Of a DNA stretch of 64,000 nt, positions 45,311 to 57,470 are shown piece after piece. Below the pieces are notes generated by a model, which did no database searches, was not told where the DNA came from, and saw only the letters and a list, made by a program, of their open reading frames with translations. The number at the start of each line of letters is the position of its first letter. The stretch's first letter is position 1. Where the stretch lies: NCBI GenBank assembly GCA_002105175.1, contig MCGE01000043.1, forward strand, positions 62,001 through 126,000, in the 5' to 3' direction. Source of the stretch: Absidia repens. Taxonomy: Eukaryota > Mucoromycota > Mucoromycetes > Mucorales > Cunninghamellaceae. The translations under genes were made by a program, and so were the position numbers.

Positions 45311-46100
45311 CAGGACACTATTACTACAATGTAAAAAAAAAAAAAAATCTATTGTGTATCACATGTTTTTGTAGTACATGGATAGGGCTGTGCGCGGTCG
45401 CCAGATTTTCCTCCAGACTTCAGTGTCAAAACTACATATCCAGTAATAGGTCCAAATTGTTTCCATAACTCTGCTCATCCACGTCAAAATATCTGTGTCT
45501 TTTGTTAGTGGTCGAAGAAGATAAGATTGGAGGACTTGTTGCGAGGGAGGGAAAGAAGGGCCAGGCCATGTGTCCAACCACAAGTGGTCTTTCACTGGAC
45601 ATCCCAGAAAGAAGTAGACTTCGTCTTCAACCGCAAGTGGCAGAAGTTGCATATTGGATCAGGGGCATTGCGTACGGCGAATCGGAATAGTCTTTTATCC
45701 GTGGATAGGGAGCCATGGAGGAGCCGCCACCAAATGGTTGTGCTTTTGTGGGACAGGGGTAGTTTCCAAAAGGATTTCCATACTGCTGTTGAAAGGCGCC
45801 AGTTCAAAGGAATCGATTGTGGTGTCATGGGAGAATCGATGTGCCAGAGATACTGGGGATGTAGCCATATTCGTAAGGTCCTTGGTTTGGCAAAGTACGT
45901 TGCACATATCGGTTGGCGATGTTTGAGCAGTTCCATCCATGATTCCAGTCCAGTGTAATATTTGGTCAAGTCTTCGATCATGGGGGTACATATGTCTGAG
46001 GTCTTTCTGGTTCGAAAAATGAGGGGAGTCCTCTCTCGACGATGACATCTGGATTGGAGTGATATACGGGCTCTTGTAGCTTTTTTTTTTTTTTTTTGTA
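45311..46100 (-). mobile_element. Non-LTR retrotransposon 3' end, copy 2 (frameshifted)
   Basis: Minus-strand frames give KSTTIWWRLLHGSLSTDKRL, PDPICNFCHL, then after a shift near 45620 GCPVKDHLWLDTW and METIWTYYWICSFDTE, RPRTALSMYYKNM before the stop. It is the same domain type as copy 1 but a different subfamily, and the C-terminus is nearly identical to copy 3. The stop is followed by TGATACACAATAG and an A/T run. Degenerate. Confidence 0.78.
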
Positions 46101-46199
46101 TAAAAGGCTCTTGTAGCTGGATGGGTGTGTTGAAGTTATGAGATGGCTATACTGATGTTAGTGTAACGTTAGTATAGCAGAAGAACCTTGTGTAACGTA

Positions 46200-46769
46200 G
46201 CGGGTCAATTTAAAAAAAAGTAACGATTCAAAACGTCACGTGACTGCTAGCTAGTTCACCCACTATTTTTTTTGTACAAAAAAGTTCACCCCTAAAACTC
46301 ACTAAACAATATAGAGCAACAATTTTTTTTGTGTAACAATTAATCCAATCGTCACTAACGTTCATAAATGCAATTTGAAATAAATAATGTTAACGTAATA
46401 AGCAACTGAAATGTTTTAAATAAAAAAATTTATTTCCATTTGTGGATTGTATTACATTAGGTTACATGCCTAATAGGGAGTGTCATTACTGGATGAGGAA
46501 GGTAACCTCATGAGACACAATCCGCAAATGGAAGTAAATGTTTTTATTTAAAACATTTCAGTTGCCTATTACGTTAACATTATTTATTTCAAATTGCATT
46601 TATGAACGTCACGTGACAATTGAATTAATTGTTACACAAAAAAAATTATTGCTCTATATTGTTTAGTGAGTTTTAGGGGTGAACTTTTTTGTACAAAAAA
46701 AATAGTGGGTGAACTAGCTAGCAGTCACGTGACGTTTTGAATCGTTACTTTTTTTTTAAATTGACCCGC
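46200..46769. mobile_element. 570-base foldback element with about 250-base inverted arms
   Basis: The left arm begins GCGGGTCAATTTAAAAAAAA and the right arm is its near-perfect reverse complement, ending TTGACCCGC. The arms run to about 46452 and from about 46517, leaving a 64-base loop. TA lies on both outer sides (46198-46199 and 46770-46771), the target duplication expected of Tc1/mariner-type elements. Arms carry TCACGTGAC sites. It has no ORF, so it is non-autonomous and MITE-like. Confidence 0.82.
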
Positions 46770-46789
46770 TACGGTCTTCAAAAAATCAA

Positions 46790-47334
46790 TGAGTATTGTT
46801 TTTTTTTTTGTATAAATTTGCGAAGAATTCTAATGTGTCGACACGGCGTGCTTCATTACTCTCTTCTCAATACAAAATCGCCCCGGCAGCTGCAACAATG
46901 ATGACTCACAAGCAATGGTCCATTTTCTGGAGACTCAAAATAAACCATGGCACAAGAACTGTCTGGTGGCGTATTCTTACGAAAAAATTGCCAACCAAAG
47001 AAACTCTCCGCCATAGTATCCAAGATCAAGATAACCTGTCGTTAACATTCAACATCATCATGGAAACAATTTGGACCTATCACTGGATATGTAGTTTTGA
47101 CACTGAAGACTGGAGGAAAATCTGGCGACCGCGCACAGCCCTATCCATGTACTACAAAAACATGTGATACACAATTTTTTTTTTTTTTTTGCATTGTAAT
47201 AATAGTGTCCTAATTTAGGGTTGTTTTTTTTTTTTTTTTTTTTGTATAAAAATTTAGGGTTGTAGCGGACCTTGTCCACACCCGGATTTTCAATAAAACA
47301 GTCATTTCATACAGAAAAAAAAAAAAAAAAAAAA
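46790..47334 (+). mobile_element. Non-LTR retrotransposon 3' end, copy 3 (plus strand, internal deletion)
   Basis: The frame reads QWSIFWRLKINHGTRTVWWR, KKLPTKETLRHSIQDQDN, then jumps straight to METIWTYHWICSFDTEDW and ALSMYYKNM, so the zinc cluster is deleted. The 3' UTR holds two T-runs, the block GGACCTTGTCCACACCCGGA, CAATAAAACAGTCATTTCAT and a 20-base A-tail ending at 47334. The tail points at APC1. Confidence 0.8.
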
Positions 47335-47443
47335 GAAAGTAGTTGTCGTTTTCGGTTGGTTTCGGACTCAGCTAAGAATTATAATTGTAATTATCGCTCA
47401 CTCTTTATTTGAAAAACGTCTTCTTCGAAACAAGAGCAAACTC

Positions 47444-48681
47444 ATGTTGAAGGTACTGGGGGATTTTATTCCATATGGGAAAGAATTCATTGGCACATAC
47501 CCTCACCTTGCAGAACACTCGCAGTCGACGCGTTCCCTGAAGGTGGCCGACTTCTCAAAGCTAATGGAACAAAATTTGAAGCGAACGACTACAAATGTTC
47601 AAACAGCACAGTCTTATCAATTATCGTCCATCCCTGCTTCATTGTCGACGCAACCAGCAATTACTATACCACCTTTGCCGAATGCATTTCCTGTGGATGA
47701 AGAGCTATATGTACAAAACAACATTGTGATCTGGAGTCGGGGCCGTCATATCATCAAAACGTTTCAGTACGAGTTGCAATCTGTGGAAATGGCACTATTT
47801 GCGTGGTTTCCTGTCGATCAACACGAATACACCAACAACAATGTACCTTCTATTGATCAAATTATTAGCAGCAGGAAAAGAAAAATTGCACTGGATTGTA
47901 AAGAGCCCGTGAAGAAGAAAAGTCGCTCAACACTGTCTTTCACCAACGCGCTCTTGGAAGCTGAACAGCAAAGCAAAATTACGTCTCTTTCTGGTGACGA
48001 GACTGCCTCACTACCACCTTTTCCAGATAAAAGCGCTAATGACAAGTGCAACAACGTTCCCAAAAAACTTCAAAAAGCTGCGTGTATCATTCTCAAAGAC
48101 TGCATTAAAGTTCACTTTATTGACGGCAAGCATCACTCCATTCATCTGCCATTTACCGTGCATCAAGTTATACCATCTGACATTGGATTGATTTTGGAAC
48201 GTACCAGTCACCACAGCATCAATAACAACCTGAAAGGCAAGACCAAAGACTCGTATGCAAATTGGTGTCCCCCTGCAGTTGCCCCTTCCTCAGTAGGTAG
48301 TCTTTCTGCCTCACCTTTCCTATGCCTTGTACATCCTGCCGAGGAGTTCAAGCCTATCTTTTTTTTGGATCAATTATCTGTACCTTCACCATCCTTATTT
48401 GGTAACAGCGACTCAGCTACCAGTTTCTTCCAACAGCAACAGCTAGTCTATGCTTCTTTTACGGCGGACCACAGAAGTGATGATGAAGTCTCAATTCCAA
48501 CTTTGGTTGTGACTAAATCCAGAAACACGGGTCTTCATTCAATCTGGCGTTATCAGACAGTGAATGGCACCAATAGCGGACCTCAAATGGACAGCAGTGA
48601 TGATGAAGATGTGCTTGAAGAAAGCAAATCATTTTTCCATATGACGCCTCCTTTCCATTTAGATCTACGCCAACAACAGCA

Positions 48682-48726
<45 letters not shown>

Positions 48727-51700
48727 ACATCGCCATCATAAACAAGAGCAGACCAACAGTATACGAAAACAAGGAAGACGTACGAAGAAGGCGCAATTTG
48801 AAGTGAAGAGCCACAAAAGAAGACAAAGACAGCAAAAGCAACAACAAGTATCGCCTGACTCACCACTTGGTGGTGGCAGTGGAAATAACAACAGCAGCAT
48901 ATTATATCATTCGCCCTCTCCCTCTCCCAGCTTGACTACCCGGAAGGACTCTTTTCTGGCCGGATCTCGGTCATTTATACAGGGTGACGAAGATACCTCG
49001 ATTCTCTCAATGATTTTTTCTGGTGATAATAACAGCATGATGGCACTATACCAAGATGCGCTATACGATGACCATGGCCAAAAATGTCAACTTCAGCATT
49101 TATGGACAGAAGAACGGTAAGCATTAGCATTTTTTGTTTATCGTATCTTTTCTAGAAAAAATTAATATAAATGTTGATGTATTTTCTCATAGGCGGCCAC
49201 ATACAAGTCCAACATCGGTGTCCCGAGGATTCCTCTCTCACAACGCTAAAGGATTGCTCGTATTATGCATAATGAACGAAACGGAGGGAATGCTGATCGG
49301 TTTGGTGGTCAAGGATCTGTTATCAAGCAAGTTTGCCGCGTCGAATGTACAACAAGGGGGCAGTCAGCCAGTTACTGGCTTCCATGTGGCTGTAAAACAA
49401 GCGCTGCCAATATACAACGCCACTCGCTCCGGTAATATCGCCGATATTCTGCTACTCGATCATCACAACAACCTGTCATTATTTGTCGACTCTCAATTAC
49501 CTTGCTTACCAATATTGTTTGCCAGTGAGGATCAGCATCGGTACGACCTAGCTAGAAGCCGACTAATCAAAATTCACGACGCCGTTGACAATCGGTTTAA
49601 CCTGGTCATCATGGAAAGAGACAGCAATGAGATGCCAACGTACAGAACCAAACGCTGTCAAATAGACGATATCACTACAGGAGAATTTTATCATAGATCA
49701 TCAAACCGAGCTTTAGTGACGAATAGCAATATGGCTTTACGATGTGCCTGGAACTCGTCAATGATGTGTATTCTTTTTCAGCACCAATCCCTCCGACTTC
49801 AAAAAAAACAAAGCGATCATTTAGATGGATGGGAGGTTTTTGTGACAACTCTGATATCTATGATTCCTCTGATGGTTATCCCTGCTTCCACCTCAATGTC
49901 TTCCAAGAAAAGCGCTCCATCCAACGAAAGAACGGCAGCACTTTATATAAAATGCATGAGCAAGGCTTACGAGTTACAAAACGAACCGCAAGAGAATAGT
50001 ATCAATTATTATATTACCGATCCTCAGAATCTCGCTCAGGTGATACGCTCTCTGCATGTACTTTACCAGGATTATCACATCTCAAAATTTGCACCGAAAG
50101 AGTCGATGATCTTATTGGGCACGCTTTTGTGGGTGCTAGCTTATATTGTGCGCTCCAAGTCTTGGATCAATTGTTATCGTAAATATGACTTTTGCTTAAA
50201 AGGTAATGCAAATATAGAAGTTGGTCGCTCTTGAATTTTTTTTTTTTTCATACTTTTTTTTTTTTTTTCCAAGAAACCATTCCTTATCAGCTAGACTCAA
50301 CTTTATTGAAACACGATTGTGGCCGGGAATTACCTTCTACAGATGAAGAACTTATTTTTCTTGGTCGTCCCTTTATTTTTGAATCATGGATACATTATCA
50401 TTTACCACATGATTCCACAACTTCTTTACCGCAACTCTGTGGAGTACCTACCCTTGACCCAATAATACTTCATCAGTTCTCAACACAAGACGGAAAATTA
50501 GGCACCGATACCCTGAATACAACAGCAACCATCAATAGAGTACCACGACGGAAGAATGAATTTGCATTTAAATTGAAAATGATATGGTATATTCATCAGA
50601 CAATGCACTCTTGTATGTCAAACTCCGTTGAAAGCAACTTTCCAAACACCCCACCATTATTACCGATTTCGCAAACTTCAGCAATATCAGTGCATCCATC
50701 ATCATCACGACTATTGAATATGGGACGTCAAGAATGGGTTGAAGCAATAGTGAAGAAAGGTTACTGTAGAAATGACTTAGAAATGGTGCCTGATACCTCT
50801 ATCTTACTCGCTCCTCTTTTAAATACATTGGCATATCTTCAATTAAACCCACCAACCGGCCAATCTAAGGAGTTTTATAGGTTTATTGGTAAAAAAAAAA
50901 AAAAAAAAAAAAAAAAATGACGATAGTTTTTATTAAAAATTGCATATTACTTGCCCTCTTTATTTTACCTATTTTAAGGGCGAAATGATATGGTAGCACA
51001 GCTAGATCACCATCAAATGTCATCTATTATGAATAATGCAACTTCCTTATCATCATATAACCTGAAATTACTCCGGTTTCCTTTTGACAAAAAGGTGATT
51101 TTATTATAACAGCTATTGCTTAGCGATTGCCTACTGAACTTGACATGCTTTTTTATTCACAACTTAGAATGACCATCAGCAAAATGTTAGCCAACTTATA
51201 ACTCCCTCTACTATGAGGCACACAGGGCTATCATATGGAAACAATCGTATCCCACCAAATAGGGTCGCCAGTTCAGAGTATAGTGCTTCTTCCAACTTGA
51301 ATTTGTCTCAATTCTTCTACGGAAATGGTGCATCCGCTTTGGATACCTTAAAACATGTCCGCATAATGTTAAACCCATGCCATTTGGTGGAGATGGTGAT
51401 TCCTGATCAGCCTGGTCTTTCGTAAGTAACCAAATTTAGCCATAAACAATCGGGAAAATAGGTTACAACTAATACCTGCACGGGTCGGTGGACTTTGAAA
51501 AAAAATAGTGAAGAAAGCTCGGATACGCGCATCCAAGGATATCTAAAAGAACTTTTACAACGCACTTTGGCATTGTCTATTGGTAATGGAATATTTCACT
51601 ACGGACACCAGCAGTCAACAGTATCAGGATCTTCGCCACCATCACCAAGCGAGCCCAACACATCCAACGTACCCAACTCAAACAATACAGGCACTGATAC

Positions 51701-54204
51701 CAGCAATCGGCCGCTAACGACAATCGAAGAAAATATCAACTTGTCAGCAAAACTTTTGCCTTTACGAAGAACTGTTACATGGGATGATAAAGCATATCGT
51801 CCAGAGTATTTTGACTGGCCAAGATTCCATCATGGGGTTGCTACAGCTTTACGCCTTTCATCTCCTCACATCTCACTCTCCAGCAAAAACAGAGACGACA
51901 ATGAGATAGGCAACGTGGCAATACTTTCTTCATCGAAAATGCGACTGGTATCAGGATCAACCAGCGACTCTGATTATCTTGACGACGGACTCGCTGATGA
52001 CGACAAAAACGATTTGAGCTGGCTGTTTTACGTTGAGCCCGAGGAGCTGAACGTTTTTCACGGTGGGCTATTATTTGGGCTCGGTTTAAATGGTCATTTA
52101 TTGCCGAACTTGCATTGGTATCGATATATAACTCAAACAAGATGCTCCCTCGTAACTATTGGATTTATTTTGGGGTCATGTGTAACATTCCGTGGTTCTA
52201 AAAACACTGACATTACCAAAATTTTATCGGTTCATGTACCTGCATTACTGGCGCCGCAGACATCAACAACGGTGCCAGCAGCTGCAACAACAGCTGCCGG
52301 TGCCTCTGGTAATATTGGCATAGGCGCTCCTTCGTCATCAAGTCACCGCGTTCCTGGTGGGGATGATCTCATGGCTTCCAGTTGCTTGTTTGGTTTGGGA
52401 CTTATTTTCATGGGCTCCTGTGATCGATATATGTCATCTGTAATGCTGAATGAAATTGGCAACTGCTCGAAACGCGCTGATGCGAACTATGGCTCTGGTA
52501 TCGCCGGTGAATCTTCGCCTTCTTCTGGTCATCATAATGGAGGGCGCACAACGAATAACATGGAAAGTGCTTGTGCTTTAGCGGCGGGGTTTGCTCTAGG
52601 GTTCATAATGTTAGGAAAAGGGGGTGACGCGAGCAAGGAATTAGGGGGATTGCCTGATGCACAACTATTTGATACTCTTCACAACTACATGACTGGTAAA
52701 ACCGCCAATACTAGTAAATCATCTCCTTCAACGTCCACCACACCTACTCCGTCAAAAACCTTCAAATCCAATTTAGATCGCCCACAATCATCACAACGAC
52801 AGCATCGCGGGCACAAACAACAACAGGGAAAGGCAATACAAGCGCATTATTCCCGGGGAACAGCGAACTTATTGGATATAACGACACCTGCTGCAACGAT
52901 CGCTTTGGGATTAACTTACCTGAAAACCGAAAACTACCGCGTTGCTGAACGATTAGACATATGCGACACTACCAAACCTTATCTCAACTATGTGCGACCT
53001 GACTTTTTGCTTTTGAGGGTGGTCGCGAAAAACCTAATATTATGGCAGTCTATTACACCTTCTCAAAAGTGGATCGATGATCAATTACCGTCATTTATGC
53101 GCCTTTCTCACGCACAACAAGGAACGAGCCACAACAGCAATCATGAAAACGGGTCTTCCGAAAGGATATCCGATGCAGCATTGGATGGAATGAACGAGCA
53201 AGTGATCAATCAAGCGAAATACAATATTATTGCTGGAGCCTGCCTCTGCCTAGGGCTTCGTTTTGCTGGTTCTCAGGATCCAAAAGCTTTTGGTTGCCTG
53301 TTAGGTCACTTTGATATCTTTTTGAAACTGGCGGTAGCACAAGGCAAGTTGATCCTTAGAAAAAGCAAATACTGAAATAACCCTTTCTAATGTTCAAATG
53401 TTATTCATAGTCTCAACATTCCAAGATTATATTACCCGAAGTGCCATTTGGATATGTATCGATGTGATAGCGACAGCTGCGGCAATGGTAATGGCTGGGA
53501 CCGGCCATGAAGAGTTATATAAGCGCCTAAAGACACTTCATGATCGTATTCCACTTAGCGGTGGGACCACAGGAATTGGGAAGTATGGCAACCATATGGC
53601 AAGTCACATGGCACTTGGATTGTTATTTTGTGGGTTGGGTCGCTACACGCTGAAAACAACAAATGAAGCAATTGCAGGCTTGCTTTGTTCGTTTTATCCA
53701 TTTTATCCTGTTGATCCAGAAGATCAACGTTCTCACTTGCAAGCGTTTCGTCATTTGTGGGTTATGGGCTTGGACCAACGCTGGCTTACTCCATTTGATT
53801 GTGACACCAAGAAGCCTTGTCAGGTTCCGCTTCTGCTAACCACTACAAATTCATTGGCAACTGGATATCAAGATACAGAAGAAGACATTCTCTCCAAGGA
53901 TGATGGCAATAACAGTAGCGTCGGCAATCCTGATGAGATCGATGATAATAGCGGCAAAGAGTATGATAATGGCTTTAGTGGCCTCGGCGAAAATAATGTC
54001 TCAAACGATCCACAAGGCTTGAAGAGACAACAGCGTCAATGTAGAGTGGTGGCACCATCAGTTGTTCCGAATTACGACACACTTTGTAGTATCCAACTCG
54101 ACAGCTCGCTCTATTATCCTTTGAAGATAAACATGCAAACAAAAGGAGACTATCAGCAAGCCATACGTCAATCAGGAATTTTATTTGTACAAAGAAAACG
54201 TTAA
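47444..54204 (+). CDS. APC1: Anaphase-promoting complex subunit 1
   Basis: Exons 47444-49116, 49193-50202, 50274-50888, 50979-51094, 51168-51421, 51509-53343 and 53411-54204; 2098 residues, a normal size for APC1/Cut4/BimE. The N-terminal half is the beta-propeller region, with a poly-Gln tract near residues 408-428 and basic stretches around it. The second half has the signature segments VEMVIPDQPGLS, LLQRTLALSIGNGIF, and PC repeats: FHGGLLFGLGLNGHL, ACALAAGFALGFIMLGKG, TPAATIALGLTYLKTENYRV, VRPDFLLLRVVAKNLILW, MVMAGTGHEELYKRLKTL, HMALGLLFCGLGRYTL, HLQAFRHLWVMGLDQRWL. APC1 is the scaffold that joins the catalytic and TPR lobes of the APC/C, which ubiquitinates cyclin B and securin. The last intron fits a GC-AG splice (AAG|GCAAGT at 53344). 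The retroelement tail ends only 109 bases upstream. Confidence 0.93.
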
Positions 54205-54295
54205 TGTAGTATAGCACTGTATAACAAGCAAATTAAAAAAATAAAAGATCCACTTTTTTCCGATTACATATCAGCTCAACTGGGGCATTTGGAAA

Positions 54296-54900
54296 CCTAT
54301 CGATTTACTGGGTGGCGAGGGGGTTGTTGTACAGTAGTGTGGATTTTGATGGCCGATTGAGCTAGCAAGGCTGATATTGGATTTTGATGGGATTGGAGTA
54401 GAGTCTGACATTTCTCAATGTGGTGGTCAGCCTCTTTTGGCCCAACCACCATGCACGGCGCGTGGTCATCTGCTGACATTCGTGTGTGCAAATAAGGATA
54501 GAGGTTATAACCCTCATGCCATTTCGCACTATGGTGGTCAGTTCCTAGGCGCTCAGCACGTCGTCAATAAGCTACTTTTGTCTGCAAAAAAAAAAAAAAA
54601 AACTCCTCTTTTTTCTTTTTCTTTTTCTTTTCATTTGTTTCATAACATCAACTTGAGTTGTGCATTTAGTGATCTTGGTTTAGTAGTTAGAACTTGAATC
54701 AGGAGCATTTCAATAAAGCAATGCAAACATCGTAGGGAAGTTCCTTCATTTCGGATTCGTGATTTTTAACCTCCATTAGATTAGCCTTTATTTTGGTTGC
54801 ATGTTTTTTAACATGGCTTAGTATTAGTTGTCACAGTTTATCCTGTATCCATATCTGAATTAAACGTGTCTTAGCTTTTTATCATTAGTCTCTTTCATGC
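54296..54900 (+). repeat. Dispersed repeat fragments, plus orientation
   Basis: 54330-54600 resembles the reverse complement of the right part of subfamily A (TTTTGATGGGATTGGAGTAG, CATTTCGCACTATGGTGGTC, CGTCGTCAATAAGCT). 54640-54900 carries the core (TTAGTAGTTAGAACTTGAAT, CTTCATTTCGGATTCGTGAT, CATTAGATTAGCC, TTAGTATTAGTTGTCACAG). No gene. Confidence 0.6.
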
Positions 54901-55038
54901 CTTTCATTGTCTCATTGAAGGGGTATGTGTGCGAGTAAAAATCGCTGTGTGTGTATTTATGCGTAGAAAAAAGATCACTACAGAGTATTTTGTTGTTTTC
55001 TCCTCTGCGTTTCGCACTTTGGAGGGTTATAAAGATAG

Positions 55039-55130
55039 CAATGATGGGTCTAGTATTATTGCTAATTATTTGGAGGCAGGGTAAACAATGATGGGTCTCG
55101 TATTGATGCTAATTATTTGGGGGCAGGGTA
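55039..55130 (+). repeat. Short tandem duplication, period about 47 bases
   Basis: CAATGATGGGTCTAGTATTA through GGGTA is followed directly by a second copy starting CAATGATGGGTCTCGTATTG. A local duplication in otherwise plain spacer (54901-55639), which shows no gene. Confidence 0.75.
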
Positions 55131-55639
55131 GAACTGGTGACCCAAAAAGGAATGAAAAAGGCAGCAACATTAATCCAACTACGTGAGTGGACCGATGTTT
55201 CAGAGCCGTATCTATCAAGTTAGATAAGAATGATATTTGAGTGAGAAAAAAAAAGAGATTCCCAGTGTCTTTTCCCTCTGTCCTTCACACTATATAGAGT
55301 AGCAATGGTGAGGGGTAGTATATGCTAGTTACAACAGTCTGAAAAAGTGTCGACTACGGTGACTGAAAAGGGAAAAACAAAGAGAGCGGCGCCATTAATA
55401 CAGAGATATTAGTGAAGGAACGTAATGCTACTTCGAAGTTGTAGATCATTATCTTAGTTTATGACTTTAGGCAAGCTTTAATACATTGATAAACGTGCAA
55501 TAATTTATTATATTATTACTTTGAATTAGTCTTTTGTTACAATGTCGATATGTGTTGTGCTGTTATGGATGTTTTCTTATTGGTAATAATAATTCAAGTC
55601 TGTCTTGAAGCTTTATAATCTGCGTGTAATAAATAGCCC

Positions 55640-56373
55640 TTATAAAGATGCTGTCAAGTAAGGTTGTATCTGGAATACTAGCCAAGACAATTGTCGCTCA
55701 TGGTATTGTAGCGACTTGATTGGCAGATGCGCAAAATGCACAAGCTCTCTGCAGTGAGCTTCTAACCGCTGTGCAAGCCATGTCATAATCACATCGTACA
55801 TTGCCAGGTTGCCACAATCACTTGTCTGCGCACATCGCATTATATCAGGGATAGCCATTTGGTCGAGAATAGCATGTTGTATTTCTAAAGGGCATACCGA
55901 CCACCCCCAAAGCGAGGTATGTTGTTCTCTGGATGATCGATAATGACAACGGTCCGTAGTAACGTTCTTTTTTCGGATAAGTTTATCCAGTACCGCCTGG
56001 CTGCTTTTGACGCTGGACTTCGCCCGCTGCTCGGATTCCTGTCGTGTTGATATCAATGACCATGTGAGCCAATCCATTCCCCCATCCTCTCCTAGCTCAA
56101 TTTGGCGAATGATTTGCCAATATCCATTTGCATGTACTTCAAGTAAAAAGGTGCCACAGTAATAGTCGTGGGCTCTATAAAGTTGCAGTTGTTTAGCCAA
56201 ATTAGCTGAAACAATCCAATATACCATATCTTCGATCAAGCTATTTTTCTCCAGAAGAGGCAGTATTTGATTTTCTGAACCTGGACATAGTATAAGAAAC
56301 CGTGCATCTTTAGCATAGGTCTGGACCGGCAAAAAAAAAAAAAAAAAAAAAAAAAGTTATGAAATGTTTGTCC

Positions 56374-56413
<40 letters not shown>

Positions 56414-56539
56414 TCTATTTACGTCAAACCTGGTTAACAATGAATGAAGATTGGTAAAAATGAAGTAAAACTGCTGAACAGAACTAAGGGTAATGACGAA
56501 AAGACGATACTGGTGGATTAATGGTCCAATAGAAAACAC
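55640..56539 (-). CDS. Probable F-box-like protein of unknown role
   Basis: Two exons, 56423-56539 and 55640-56320; 265 residues. The downstream frame has no Met of its own near its start. GTAAAT at 56422 down to CCAG at 56321 gives an in-frame 102-base intron, of which 61 bases are two long T-runs (25 and 36). The N-terminus reads MFSIGPLIHQYRLFVITLSS. The middle is unassigned. Residues 181-215 (VCPLEIQHAILDQMAIPDIM, RCAQTSD) resemble an F-box helix pair, which would suggest Skp1 binding, and the rest is helical. It is not related in sequence to the LRR F-box array. The family call is tentative. Confidence 0.55.
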
Positions 56540-57107
56540 CCGACCCTATCTTATTATATTAAGCTTTTGTTAGTCAGCCAATAGTTAAATTTTTGGGTAT
56601 ATGAAGCCGCATTTGTTCCTTACATGAATATCCCTTAATTGATTGGGAAATTGATGATTATTGGAGGCAGTGGAATGTGAATAAGCGAAGAAAGATTCCA
56701 TTAAGGATGAAGACAAAAAGGAATGGAAACAAAAAAGAAAGCAGTGATATTTGTGATATCGTTTTTAAAACATGAAGTCATTATACAAATACGATGCGCT
56801 TTTGAGTTTTGTTTTCTTATCACCTGACAGAATAGAATTTATAAGGTCAAACAAGGATCTAAAAATCATCCCCCTGTCACCGAAAAAGAGGACTATCTTT
56901 CCACTTGACCAATTGAAGACACGGTAAATAATAAAGATGATAAAATTAATACAAAAACCTGTCAAACAACATGCATGCATGCATTGAAGAAATTTTCTTC
57001 CGTTCATGTTAGTCGGTGATTGAATTCAAATTCATGCGGATGATGCATTGAAAAGCGAGTTACTTCCACTTATTATTATTTTTTTAAAAAAGAACCCCCC
57101 CCCTCAT

Positions 57108-57470
57108 TAAAGCAATGGAAATAATATAATTGTGGATAGGAGCATTTTGAAAAATACAATACCGACATGCACGGGGAATCCCTTTCATTTTGGCATGGGA
57201 TTTGGGATGACCTATGAGATTAGACTTCATCTTATAGATGAATGTCATGGAACCATCATTATTTTAGCTTAATGTTAGTTGTCATAGCTTTCTCTGTCGC
57301 TGTCGCATAGGAATAAAACATATATTTTTCTTTTTTCTCGGTAGTTTTTCTCTTCTTATTAGTTTATCTTCTACAGCAAATTCCTTTTTTACATCCTTTT
57401 TCTTGCCCATTTAGACTAACGTTGGCCATCACAGCTTTTATGCTTCTTAATACTTCAATAAAAAATGTCT
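57108..57470 (+). repeat. Dispersed repeat core, plus orientation
   Basis: GGAGCATTTTGAAAAATACA, ATCCCTTTCATTTTGGCAT, GAGATTAGACTTCATC, TTAATGTTAGTTGTCATAGC, then AATAAAAC and, later, CTTCAATAAAAAATG: the same block order as at 5310-5670. 56540-57107 is AT-rich spacer with no gene. Confidence 0.6.

Noticed and set aside
48513..48866. Ala/Leu-rich minus frame
   Set aside because: Antisense of the poly-Gln tract of APC1.
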